DNA of 64,000 bases from Arsenicibacter rosenii (GCF_001870735.1 NZ_MORL01000007.1:62001-126000); one strand, 5' to 3'. Numbered from the stretch's first letter, positions 55,177 to 62,149 are shown. Notes: a model not told the origin generated them from the letters alone. Program-made: numbers and translations.

Positions 55177-56109
55177 ATGCTTGTTAACAGAAATATATTG
55201 CCAGTCAGCCGAAAGCGCCTTGCAGGTCTGGTCTTACTCACGTTTGTTTCTGTACTCTGCGTGGCGTTCAGCATGACCGGCACGGATGACGTTGACGTTG
55301 ACAAACGGGAAATTTTACTGCGCCGGATCGGACATGAACTACTGCTTCAGTCCGGCGACAGCACATCACGGGTGCTTCCGGTAAAAAAGATCGCCGGCAA
55401 TGAATACCAGATCAGTTTTGAGAAGGCCTTTACGTTTCGGCCCGACTTCCTGGTAAAGACGACCCGCCATTGGCTGGCCAAAGATCCACTGGCAGGGGAG
55501 TATGTGGTTAAGGTACTGCATGGGGGCGATGCCGGGGTAGCGTATGGATTCGCTGTGTCCGGTAATAAAAAAGATGATATTATCTCTTGTCTGGGCAGAA
55601 AGCAGCCCAAAGCGTTTTACCGGATAAACATCAGGTTTCGGTCTGCGGAAAGTAATATCGCCGGGAACGCGTATCTGCCGGGTATCCTGGCGTTAGTGGC
55701 CGTTATGGGATATCTTTTGCTGAGGCCTGCCAAACCGCAACGTGTTGCGCCCGAAAAGCAGCCGGCTATCCCGGAGGAACATCGTGCCGGATTGCGGCAT
55801 CTGTCTGCCGATGTGTTTACGTTGGGAACGATGACGTTCGACGCGGAGGCGCGTAAGCTTCTGCTCAATGAAACGGCCACCGAGCTGACCAAAACGGAAA
55901 CCCGCGTGCTGCGCATGTTTGCGCTGACGCCAAACGAGGTGATCGAGCGAAGCCGGCTGCAGAAAGAGATATGGGAAGATGAAGGGGTTATCGTAGGCCG
56001 CAGTCTGGATATGTTTATCTCCAAACTCAGAAAAAAACTCGAACCGGACCCAACAATCAGTATTGCCGTTATACGCGGTAAAGGGTATCGGCTTGAGGTT
56101 GGTTCGTGA
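55177..56109 (+). CDS. Membrane-anchored winged-helix (ToxR-like) transcriptional regulator
   Basis: 310 residues. A hydrophobic segment at ~15-32 (LAGLVLLTFVSVLCVAFSM), a ~130-residue middle domain probably in the periplasm (IGHELLLQSGDSTSRVLPVK, FRPDFLVKTTRHWLAKDPLA), then a second hydrophobic segment ~168-184 (YLPGILALVAVMGYLLL). The C-terminal ~205-308 is an OmpR/PhoB-type winged helix (LTKTETRVLRMFALTPNEVI, SLDMFISKLRKKLE, IRGKGYRLEV). It probably senses a periplasmic signal and acts directly on DNA, without a kinase. It is divergent from a secreted-protein gene. Confidence 0.85.
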   Translation: MLVNRNILPVSRKRLAGLVLLTFVSVLCVAFSMTGTDDVDVDKREILLRRIGHELLLQSGDSTSRVLPVKKIAGNEYQISFEKAFTFRPDFLVKTTRHWLAKDPLAGEYVVKVLHGGDAGVAYGFAVSGNKKDDIISCLGRKQPKAFYRINIRFRSAESNIAGNAYLPGILALVAVMGYLLLRPAKPQRVAPEKQPAIPEEHRAGLRHLSADVFTLGTMTFDAEARKLLLNETATELTKTETRVLRMFALTPNEVIERSRLQKEIWEDEGVIVGRSLDMFISKLRKKLEPDPTISIAVIRGKGYRLEVGS

Positions 56110-56139
56110 AGAGGGGAGTCTCCGTTGAGTGTAGATTGA

Positions 56140-56174
56140 CCTACGTCCGTGCGTTAACCGGTCTCCAACCGGCT
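56140..56174 (+). repeat. ACCTACG/ACCGGTC composite repeat, copy 3
   Basis: CCTACGTCCGTGCG followed by TTAACCGGTCTCCAACCGGCT, 30 nt after the regulator stop codon. It has the same modules as 54381-54432 in a related order. The rest of the spacer to 56373 shows another ACGGGCGG stretch near 56281 and no gene. Confidence 0.6.
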
Positions 56175-56373
56175 TTGAATCAATTCCGCCATTGATCACA
56201 TATAGTGCCCGGCGGCCGGAGCCTTGACACATATCAGGAAGAATCTCCCGCCCGTAAGCTGTTCTTGACCTAAATCAGTCTACGGGCGGGCGCGGTTCGC
56301 CGCCGCGGGCATTGCCGAAGGTCATGGTAACACTTCTATCGGCTATTTTACAAACATGCAGAAGAATTTTGTA

Positions 56374-56745
56374 CTATCCAATTGAATGGAAACCTACCTT
56401 GTTGCCTTCTGTATCTATAAACAGTGCAATAAATCCATTGTTTCCAATTGCAGTTTTCGGCAGAATTACTTTACCACCGGCACTTTCTACTCTGCCTAAT
56501 GGAACTGAAAGATCATTTCCGCCATCTAAGTAAACAGTTGTGCCGGTCATTGAAGGAACAAAGTTTTCACCGCAACCAATTGCCCCGCCAAATCCCCCTT
56601 TTAGCGAGTCAGACGGTAAATAAGCATATTGCATATTTGGATTAGGATCGATATTAATTTGGGCATCTAATACTGTAGCATAAAATGCTTTTGCTCTGGC
56701 AAAATCTGTTGCCGGGATTTCAAACCAGTTTAGCGTATTTACCAT
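56374..56745 (-). CDS. VOC family (glyoxalase/bleomycin-resistance-like) protein
   Basis: 123 residues. VNTLNWFEIPATDFARAKAF (first beta-alpha), YAYLPSDSLKGGFGGAIGCG, TVYLDGGNDLSVPLGRVESA and FIALFIDTEGNKVGFHS form the paired beta-alpha-beta3 units of the VOC fold. Proteins of this subgroup are metal-dependent lyases or binding proteins of unknown substrate. It is AT-rich like its neighbours on the right. A YciI-like remnant lies 75 nt upstream on the same strand. Confidence 0.92.
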   Translation of the reverse strand: MVNTLNWFEIPATDFARAKAFYATVLDAQINIDPNPNMQYAYLPSDSLKGGFGGAIGCGENFVPSMTGTTVYLDGGNDLSVPLGRVESAGGKVILPKTAIGNNGFIALFIDTEGNKVGFHSIG

Positions 56746-56819
56746 GTTTATTAAAAGTTAATTGTTTATGTTTTTTCGTTGTAGTATTGAATGGACTAAC
56801 GCCAAAAAAGATGCTCAAT

Positions 56820-57003
56820 CTATCCTGACTTTGTTTTTTCGTTTACCTGTTTGCCGGTTGGTTGAATAGGTGCTCCGCCTGCAGGAATTCCTTGTTGATC
56901 AGGGACTTGCATCCGGTTCGTCCATGATTGAATGTATTCTATAGTTTCTTTTGATGCTAAGGTATTGGGTTTTTGAGTATCACCGCCTCAGAATAAAAAA
57001 CAT
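56820..57003 (-). pseudogene. YciI-like protein remnant (frameshifted and truncated)
   Basis: The minus strand reads GGDTQKPNTLASKETIEYIQ, then WTNRMQVPDQQGIPAGGAP and IQPTGKQVNEKTKSG before a TAG at 56820. This resembles the first half of YciI/DGPF-family proteins. The likely start ATG at 57003 (MFFIL) is one base out of frame with the rest (stop in CTGAGGCGGTGA), and the C-terminal half is missing. It lies in the spacer between the VOC and HxlR genes. Confidence 0.6.
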
Positions 57004-57015
57004 AAAATTGTCTAT

Positions 57016-57047
57016 TTTGAATTGATTTTAATTTTTAATTATTTTTG
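57016..57047 (+). promoter_or_regulatory. Promoter of the HxlR gene at 57108
   Basis: TTTG at 57016-57019 and TATTTTTG at 57040-57047 with a 20-nt spacer match the Bacteroidota -33 TTTG / -7 TAnnTTTG consensus. The start codon is 60 nt further on. Confidence 0.6.
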
Positions 57048-57107
57048 TACTTCAAATTTGCAGGGTTAAGCTAAATAAAACAACCAGGATGTTAAAAATG
57101 TGTTAGT

Positions 57108-57482
57108 ATGAAAAATAATACTATTGTTGAAAACCAAGAATATAAGTCTGGAGAAAAAATGATTTTTGATGAAAATTCTTGTCCGGTAACGGCAACAATG
57201 CAAGTTTTAGGGGGAAAATGGAAAGCAATTTTAATTAATGCCATCTATCATACCTCGCCTGCAAGATTTGGAGAATTGAAACGAAGTGTTAAAGGGATTA
57301 CTCAATCAATGCTCACTTCACAACTTCGCGAACTGGAACATGATGGTATAATTTGCCGGAAAATTTATGCTGAAATTCCACCCAGGGTTGAATACACTCT
57401 AACCGAGTTTGGACTTACGCTGTCGCCAATAATGCTATCAATGGCTAAGTGGGGAGAAGAATACAGAATAAAGAAGCAATAG
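57108..57482 (+). CDS. HxlR family transcriptional regulator
   Basis: 124 residues with NSCPVTATMQVLGGKWKAIL, ITQSMLTSQLRELEHDGII and YAEIPPRVEYTLTEFGLTL, the winged helix of the family. The NSCPV Cys is at the usual position for electrophile-sensing members. It is divergent from the VOC gene and the YciI remnant, which are its likely former targets. It is clearly AT-rich relative to the HxlR gene's GC-rich surroundings further left. Confidence 0.93.
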   Translation: MKNNTIVENQEYKSGEKMIFDENSCPVTATMQVLGGKWKAILINAIYHTSPARFGELKRSVKGITQSMLTSQLRELEHDGIICRKIYAEIPPRVEYTLTEFGLTLSPIMLSMAKWGEEYRIKKQ

Positions 57483-57525
57483 GTAGTTTGGTATAAGGAG
57501 CTATCGAGGGCCGCAAAAAGGCGGG

Positions 57526-57710
57526 TATGGCACTAATGGCACCTGCTTTTTCTTCAGGACCAGGATAAAATTCAGTTGCACCAAAACCACTGAACGGTCG
57601 TTAGAGGGCTGATTTCAGCCCATTTTCATCGCTGACACCTGGCGAGCCACCAAACTCCTGTATCAATACAATACTTGATGAATAGCAAGAACCTCCTGGT
57701 AGTCTATCAT
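57526..57710 (-). pseudogene. Doc/Fic-type death-on-curing toxin remnant
   Basis: From the ATG at 57710 the minus strand reads MIDYQEVLAIHQVL, then a 5-nt duplication (TATTGTATTG) shifts the frame. In the next frame LIQEFGGSPGVSDENGLKSA follows, then an in-frame TAA, then RPFSGFGATEFYPGPEEKAG. This order is that of Doc-family toxins up to about residue 50. The Fic motif (HxFx(D/N)GNK) region is absent. Its ATG overlaps the antitoxin TGA as ATGA, as in phd-doc operons. Confidence 0.65.
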
Positions 57711-57885
57711 TTCGCCAGCTTTTCAAGCAGTTTCCGGTCTTCTGTCAAAATTGTGTTTAGGTTGAGTGAAAGACGCATTTTATCAGCAGTTTTTTTTCTA
57801 CCTGGCGAAGGTATTGCAATAGGTCTTCCGGAACATCGTCGGGCAGCTTATCTACAATCTGCACGATTTCCTGTTTAAGTTCCAT
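57707..57885 (-). pseudogene. Antitoxin-like small gene (Phd/DUF2281-like), frameshifted in a poly-A run
   Basis: From the ATG at 57885 the minus strand reads MELKQEIVQIVDKLPDDVPE, then DLLQYLRQVEKK. After a run of eight A the original frame stops early (43 codons). The neighbouring frame continues TADKMRLSLNLNTILTEDRK then LLEKLAK and a TGA at 57707. One A fewer would give a ~59-residue acidic helical protein overlapping the Doc-like toxin start. This is either a pseudogene or a sequencing error. Confidence 0.6.
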
Positions 57886-58035
57886 ACACTAAAGTCATTT
57901 GGCATTCATATTAGCAATTTCTGACCAAATCGGAAAATGTTCAGCATCAGAAAAGCTACATCCTGTTGCCATGAACAGAAAATGGTGCGAGGGTAGTTCA
58001 CAGGGACCTGGGTTTCCTGCTTTGGGCGTTGTTCG

Positions 58036-58052
58036 ATCTACGCCCGTGCGGG
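58036..58052 (+). repeat. CTACGCCCGTGCGGG module, copy 4 (partial)
   Basis: GATCTACGCCCGTGCGGG repeats the first module of the composite repeat seen at 54381-54432 and 56140-56174. The hairpin module is lacking here. Confidence 0.4.
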
Positions 58053-58065
58053 CATTCTCTTTAGC

Positions 58066-58853
58066 CTAAATGTGTGTTGCTGTCCACGCTAATAACTGAG
58101 CACCTGGTAAAAAGAATACTTGCGCCAGCATTGTCCCGAACAGTCGGGCTATGGTCATATACACAATATATTTCCTGAACGTTGCCCCAATGTTACATCA
58201 TCTGTCATGGCTGATAAATGAGGGTCTATAAAGGCAAACATCAGAATTGTCGCAAAACCATTAATAAAAGCCGACAAGTTACTCGCTGTTGTTCGGTAGT
58301 CAGGATTCAGATAGGAAGCATAAACAGCAGATAAAACACCAATTGTCAGGATCGCAACGGCAAAAATGTTTAAAATGAAGATTCGCCAGGGAAATTCGCT
58401 GTCGATTTTTAGTTGTGCAATATTGTCTTTGTGCGGAATGGTCAAATTGTCCTTAAAGTACAGAATACCTGTTTTTGAAAAGCCATGCAGTATGAGCTTT
58501 CCCATTGATTTATGAACGCTGAAATTAACTACCGCTTTCGACAAAACCCGTTGAAATGTCGGAATGAGAAAGGCTCCGATAAGTGTAGCAATGGTACAGG
58601 AAAGAATGATAAGCCGAAACGTCTCAAGGTTGTCGTATACACCGATTTTAATGTCATTCTCAACGGTTTTTGCCAGAAGCGGTGCCTGGAAACCGTTTGC
58701 TGTCCTCGACACAAGAACAAGAATAGTAAACAAGGCAAAGGAAATAGCAATCCGTCCTGTCCGGATATCGACTATTCTAACCGAATAGGATAGTGTCGTA
58801 ATCAGGTTGATTACAAATGTCAGCAGTACTACGATTACGATTTGTGTCGTCAT
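58066..58853 (-). pseudogene. amj: Amj-type lipid II flippase gene with one-base frameshift near the 3' end
   Basis: The main frame (58155-58853, 232 residues) is a multi-pass membrane protein: VINLITTLSYSVRIVDIRTG, LVSRTANGFQAPLLAKTVE, FAFIDPHLSAMTDDVTLG. These fit the Amj family, an alternative to MurJ for flipping lipid II. The frame then ends QRSGNILCI. In the next frame the family's final helix continues, FRKYIVYMTIARLFGTMLAQ then VFFLPGAQLLAWTATHI, to a TAG at 58066. One extra G in the GGGG run near 58187 would restore a ~262-residue protein. It may be inactive or a sequencing artefact. Confidence 0.75.
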
Positions 58854-58874
58854 TGTTGGTGTCTGTTTGCGTTG

Positions 58875-58911
58875 TTGCTAACGGTTTGGAGCGGGGCGTT
58901 CGGACGGGGGA
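58875..58911 (-). repeat. Half of an attC-like palindrome
   Basis: On the minus strand the sequence ends CCGCTCCAAACCGTTAGCAAC, resembling the 3' (GTTRRRY-like) half of the palindromes at 59071, 60126, 61981 and 63276. No matching 5' half was found within 200 nt, so this site looks truncated. Confidence 0.4.
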
Positions 58912-59070
58912 TTTGACTAGAGAGCCCCATTTTTCATACTTTCTAAATATTGGAGAGATGTTCTCTAATCGGTAAGTTGGATTGGCATGAATTATTAAAT
59001 GGGTGGGAGCTGTCTACAGCCGCCCTTCCAAATATTCTTCACTCCTCTCAGACGAGCGAGAACTGGGCAT

Positions 59071-59175
59071 TGCTGGTAACGTTTTTTGGTTTGGCGATGT
59101 GGCGGATTTTTAGCACAAATGTTCATTAGAATTCTGTCAGCCGCCATATCGCCAAACCGATGTTATGCGGTTGCC
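59071..59175 (-). repeat. attC-like imperfect palindrome E
   Basis: On the minus strand it starts CCGCATAACATCGGTTTGGC and ends CGCCAAACCAAAAAACGTTA. The long arms GGTTTGGCGATATGGCGG / CCGCCACATCGCCAAACC pair closely. It lies 33 nt after the HEPN gene stop, in the same orientation as the other sites. It is the shortest full-size member (~105 bp). Between 58912 and 59070 I see no gene. Confidence 0.65.
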
Positions 59176-59207
59176 AAATTTCCTTGTCGTCTATTTGGTT
59201 AGTAAAG

Positions 59208-59918
59208 TCAGGAATTTATCGTTCCATTCCGAATTACAATTTTGGTCATACTTTTCGTCTTCAATTTAGTCTCAACTGTCCAAGAATTTGTTTTTACAAT
59301 AAACGCTTCTAAAGATTGATATTTTGAATAGTAGTAATTATGATGTGCTTTGTCAGGTGATTCTATTAAGTCTTCAATAATGCTACACAACTGTTTATTT
59401 ATCTCAAACCATCTGTAAATAGTTACGAAGTCTAGATTGTCGAGTTGATTTGTAATTGTTAGATTAAGATTTGTATTCTTACTATTGAGTGCAACTGTCA
59501 ATTGACCGTGAGCAATTTTATTTCTAATTATACTTGGGTCAACAATAAATTTCTGAATTATTCTTTTCAGTTCTAGAGCTTTATTTGGAATCTCTGAACC
59601 CTTAGCCTGTTTCGAAAATTTTCGAAAAGCAAGCTCAAGGCACTTTAACCATTTCTCTTGGATACTTTCTTGTCGAAGAATTTCGTCTACAAATGGCTGG
59701 TCAAAACCGTGAGGAGTTAAAATCATTTTCATAAAACTCGCTTCGGAATATGTCGAGTAAAGCAAAGCGTAAACTTTTGTCTGAACGGATGCAGTTAATC
59801 TTTTGCCTGTCTTTAAAGACCTATTAATTATTCTTCTAATTTCTGTCTCAGCCGATAGAAAATCGCGAACGTTAGTTACGTATGCTTGAAAAAATTTGTA
59901 TGTGTCAGCGTGTGGCAT
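59208..59918 (-). CDS. HEPN-like (putative RNase) protein, unknown
   Basis: 236 residues, all-helical in the first ~190. The segment VDPSIIRNKIAHGQLTV holds an R-x4-H motif (RNKIAH), the hallmark of HEPN ribonucleases of defence and toxin systems. No signal peptide or membrane helix. No antitoxin-like partner is next to it. It occupies its own unit between attC-like palindrome E and the short palindrome D, on the same strand as all genes to the right. The defence role is inference from motif and context. Confidence 0.6.
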   Translation of the reverse strand: MPHADTYKFFQAYVTNVRDFLSAETEIRRIINRSLKTGKRLTASVQTKVYALLYSTYSEASFMKMILTPHGFDQPFVDEILRQESIQEKWLKCLELAFRKFSKQAKGSEIPNKALELKRIIQKFIVDPSIIRNKIAHGQLTVALNSKNTNLNLTITNQLDNLDFVTIYRWFEINKQLCSIIEDLIESPDKAHHNYYYSKYQSLEAFIVKTNSWTVETKLKTKSMTKIVIRNGTINS

Positions 59919-59942
59919 AGTTTAAAAATTTTGACCAATTGT

Positions 59943-59981
59943 GCCGGCTAACGAAGTCCTGTTAGGAGTGCATTAGCCGGC
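59943..59981 (-). repeat. Short attC-like palindrome D next to the tRNA-like gene
   Basis: GCCGGCTAA (59943-59951) and TTAGCCGGC (59973-59981) are exact complements. Between them TCCT/AGGA form a second stem, separated from the outer stem by unpaired 5-nt stretches on each side. This two-block layout mimics attC R and L boxes. On the minus strand the right end reads CGTTAGCC. It overlaps the 3' acceptor side of the tRNA-like sequence. Confidence 0.5.
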
Positions 59982-60044
59982 AGGAATCGAACCTGCGACC
60001 TCTCGGCGTTACCGAGTGCTCTAACCTTGCTGAGCTACAACTCT
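59973..60044 (-). tRNA. tRNA-like RNA with irregular anticodon loop
   Basis: Minus strand: acceptor 5' AGAGTTG, D arm GCTC...GAGC, anticodon arm CTCGG-TAACG-CCGAG (loop only 5 nt), and T arm GCAGG-TTCGATT-CCTGC, all in normal order. The acceptor 3' strand (CGGCTAA) pairs for five base pairs, with two G-T wobbles, and the last two are unpaired. No CCA is encoded. If the closing G-C is opened, the anticodon would read AAC (Val). It is either a degenerate tRNA or a specialised decoy RNA. A promoter lies at its 5' end, so it should be transcribed. Confidence 0.55.
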
Positions 60045-60048
60045 GTTG

Positions 60049-60056
60049 CAAAGTTA
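60049..60056 (-). promoter_or_regulatory. -7 promoter box of the tRNA-like gene
   Basis: Read on the minus strand TAACTTTG matches TAnnTTTG exactly. The predicted start of transcription falls within two or three bases of the tRNA-like 5' end (60044). A TTTG lies 15 nt further upstream, somewhat closer than usual. Confidence 0.55.
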
Positions 60057-60125
60057 AGAAAAAAACTTTCACAAAATGTTTTGACAATGATAAGATTTTT
60101 CAATTGTCGCACTGTTTCCATTGGT

Positions 60126-60263
60126 GACGCATAACGTTTTGGCGCTTGGCGCAGTGGCGGATTCGGAGCACTAAACTGTCAACACACTATAAATGTTGAT
60201 GCGAGGTAGAATGTTCAATTAACCACGTCACCCGCCATTGAGCCAAACGCCTGTTGGTGGCTG
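60126..60263 (-). repeat. attC-like imperfect palindrome C
   Basis: On the minus strand it starts CCAGCCACCAACAGGCGTTT and ends GCGCCAAAACGTTATGCGTC. Inner blocks GGCTCAATGGCGG / CCGCCACTGCGCC pair partly. The centre includes GTGCTCCGAATCC, shared with sites A and B. It lies just downstream of the nuclease gene of the ATPase-nuclease pair. Confidence 0.65.
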
Positions 60264-60278
60264 GTGTTTTTATTGTTC

Positions 60279-60827
60279 TTAGCTTATCCAAGTGAATAAT
60301 TGAGTCGCCTTGTTCTTAGGTAAAACCAAAAAAGTTTTTATGTCAAACAACTTTGCGTATGAATTAAATTTTGATTTGTATTGGGTGTTTATATTTGAAA
60401 TGTATGTGCTATCAATGTCTGCCCAATTAATAATTGATAATAGCTTGATTGTAGTGTTATTTGAAATCGTAAAAGGCGAACATTGTTGAATTTTATTGCC
60501 GTTTACCTTACCGAGTAAAATTGACATAAACATACAAGTCGTGTCAACAGACTTTTTTAGAAGATTTTCTATTCTATAATTTGAAATTCCTGCTTTCATT
60601 TTTTGAATCTCGTCAGGTGTATAATTCGGGTCACTTTCTTCAGCAAGAGTATTATTCTCCCAATTTTTCAATTCAATGATATAGAGTGTATCGCTTGTTT
60701 GGTCATACCAACAAACATCCATTTCAGCGAAATTATTTTGAATAGCTTTATAGCCATCACAATCACATAACCTAAAGTAGTTGTTGTCGGGAAAATTTAA
60801 TGTTATTGAACTTTCTGTAATCGGCAT
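60279..60827 (-). CDS. PD-(D/E)XK-like nuclease, partner of the ATPase gene
   Basis: 182 residues. The stretch FAEMDVCWYDQTSDTLYIIE then LKNW fits a PD-(D/E)XK core, with Asp in MDV and the E-x-K in IELKN. The remaining sequence is not recognised. The gene begins 8 nt after the stop of the ATPase gene, and the two form one unit capped by palindrome C. ATPase-nuclease pairs of this build occur in several anti-phage systems (AAA15/OLD-like ATPase with a separate effector), but I cannot match this effector to a named system. Confidence 0.6.
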   Translation of the reverse strand: MPITESSITLNFPDNNYFRLCDCDGYKAIQNNFAEMDVCWYDQTSDTLYIIELKNWENNTLAEESDPNYTPDEIQKMKAGISNYRIENLLKKSVDTTCMFMSILLGKVNGNKIQQCSPFTISNNTTIKLLSIINWADIDSTYISNINTQYKSKFNSYAKLFDIKTFLVLPKNKATQLFTWIS

Positions 60828-60835
60828 TTTAAAAA

Positions 60836-61909
60836 CTATTTTAGGTCAATATTAATTTCTTCATCATACATTTTAAGCGCTTCATCAATAATTGAATTGG
60901 AAGGTAAAACTCCATCAATTAAGTCGTGAAAAGAGTTGCTTACAGGTTTTCCCATTTCTCTTTTTAAATTCCAACAGCAAACATTTAAATCGTCTCTTTT
61001 TGCACAATTAGCAAGCTGTTTTATAACAAAATAGCTATGTGAGGCTAGAAAAATTTGAACACCCGCCTTACTCATTGCAACTAGCATTTCAACCATTTGT
61101 CTTACTGCATCTGGGTGTAATGCAGTTTCAGGCTCGTCCATAAATAGAATTGTTCCTTTACCTAATTGACGATTCGTTATTAGAGTCGTCAGAATTCCTA
61201 TTTTTTTAATCCCTTCTGCTGTCTGTTGCATTGCAAACTGTTGATTGCCTTTCTTAAAAACGAATGGTTGCTCTTTTTGCCCTGTTTGTTCTATTTTTCC
61301 TTCAAATAAGTCTTCAAGTGACTTGTTTACTTGGCTAAGTTCAGTTGCAACTCGCCCTTTTGTCGTTTCCAAGCTAAGAGCCTTGATTAAGTCTAAATAT
61401 GTGTCATCAAATCCGACACCATAAAAATTCTCTCTAATATTTCTAATGTCAGTAAAAGCGGTTAAAACTTCCTTAGCTGGAACAAATAATGCATTTATTG
61501 AACTATTTATCAATGGTTCTACGTGTTCAGTGCAAGTAGTAATAGATTTCTCTGTCCTATCTCCAAATGAGAAGTAAATAGGCTGCTTATATTTTCCATT
61601 GTTTCCAACTATTGTAATATTTACATCAAGTTTTTCTTTACTACCCTTTTGAACTAAGTCGCCAAGTCCATTTTTACGTGGCATAAATGTGTCATGAAGT
61701 TTGTCTGAAAGTTCTTTCTTAAACACTACATCTGATTGTTTCGATTTAAGACTGTAAACTTCTAATGATTTAACAGTTGCATATAAAAGTTTGAGCAATC
61801 CTGTCTTACCTGTATCATTCTTTCCAATTATCACATTGATAGAAGGAATGTCTTTTAAGCTCAATTCCGAATGAGCCATAAAATTCTTTATTGTTATTGA
61901 GCTTATCAT
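60836..61909 (-). CDS. AAA15/OLD-like ABC-type ATPase (defence-type)
   Basis: 357 residues. Walker A is IGKNDTGKTGLLKLLY (~28-43). The mid-region is coiled and charged. QTAEGIKKIGILTTLI matches the signature region, ILFMDEPETALHPDAVRQM (~255-273) is Walker B with the catalytic Glu, and FLASHSYFVIKQLA holds the switch His. The sequence resembles ATPases of PARIS, OLD and related abortive-infection systems. It is co-transcribed with the nuclease-like gene at 60279. It probably senses infection and activates the effector; this is inference. Confidence 0.85.
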   Translation of the reverse strand: MISSITIKNFMAHSELSLKDIPSINVIIGKNDTGKTGLLKLLYATVKSLEVYSLKSKQSDVVFKKELSDKLHDTFMPRKNGLGDLVQKGSKEKLDVNITIVGNNGKYKQPIYFSFGDRTEKSITTCTEHVEPLINSSINALFVPAKEVLTAFTDIRNIRENFYGVGFDDTYLDLIKALSLETTKGRVATELSQVNKSLEDLFEGKIEQTGQKEQPFVFKKGNQQFAMQQTAEGIKKIGILTTLITNRQLGKGTILFMDEPETALHPDAVRQMVEMLVAMSKAGVQIFLASHSYFVIKQLANCAKRDDLNVCCWNLKREMGKPVSNSFHDLIDGVLPSNSIIDEALKMYDEEINIDLK

Positions 61910-61980
61910 TTTCGTTTATTTCAGTTTTCAAATTTAGTTTATTTTACTACACATAGTCTTGTTACACTGTCTTTTTACAC

Positions 61981-62119
61981 TTGCCACCAACGTTTTTGGG
62001 CTTTGCGTTCGGGCGGGCTTCGGAGCACAAAGTTTCAAACTATTACTAGAGTTTATTAGAAGCACAAAGCTTCAAGTTTGTACGTCAGCCCGCCTGACGC
62101 AAAACCCGTGTTGGCGGCT
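61981..62119 (-). repeat. attC-like imperfect palindrome B
   Basis: On the minus strand it starts CCAGCCGCCAACACGGGTTT and ends GCAAAGCCCAAAAACGTTGG. Arms GGGTTTTGCG / CGCAAAGCCC and GGCGGG / CCCGCC pair with a bulge. It shares AAACTTTGTGCTCCGAA with site A. It lies 31 nt after the nuclease gene at 62150, in the spacer before the ATPase gene. Confidence 0.7.
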
Positions 62120-62149
62120 GGTTTTATTCTTTGAGTTTTAGTCGTTGCT

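Noticed and set aside
55017..55304. N-terminal extension of the secreted 180-residue protein
   Set aside because: It overlaps the start of the divergent regulator gene, and the signal peptide starts at 55016.
57675..57878. Plus-strand frame of 67 codons
   Set aside because: It is antisense to the Phd/Doc-like remnant, which has clear protein similarity on the other strand.
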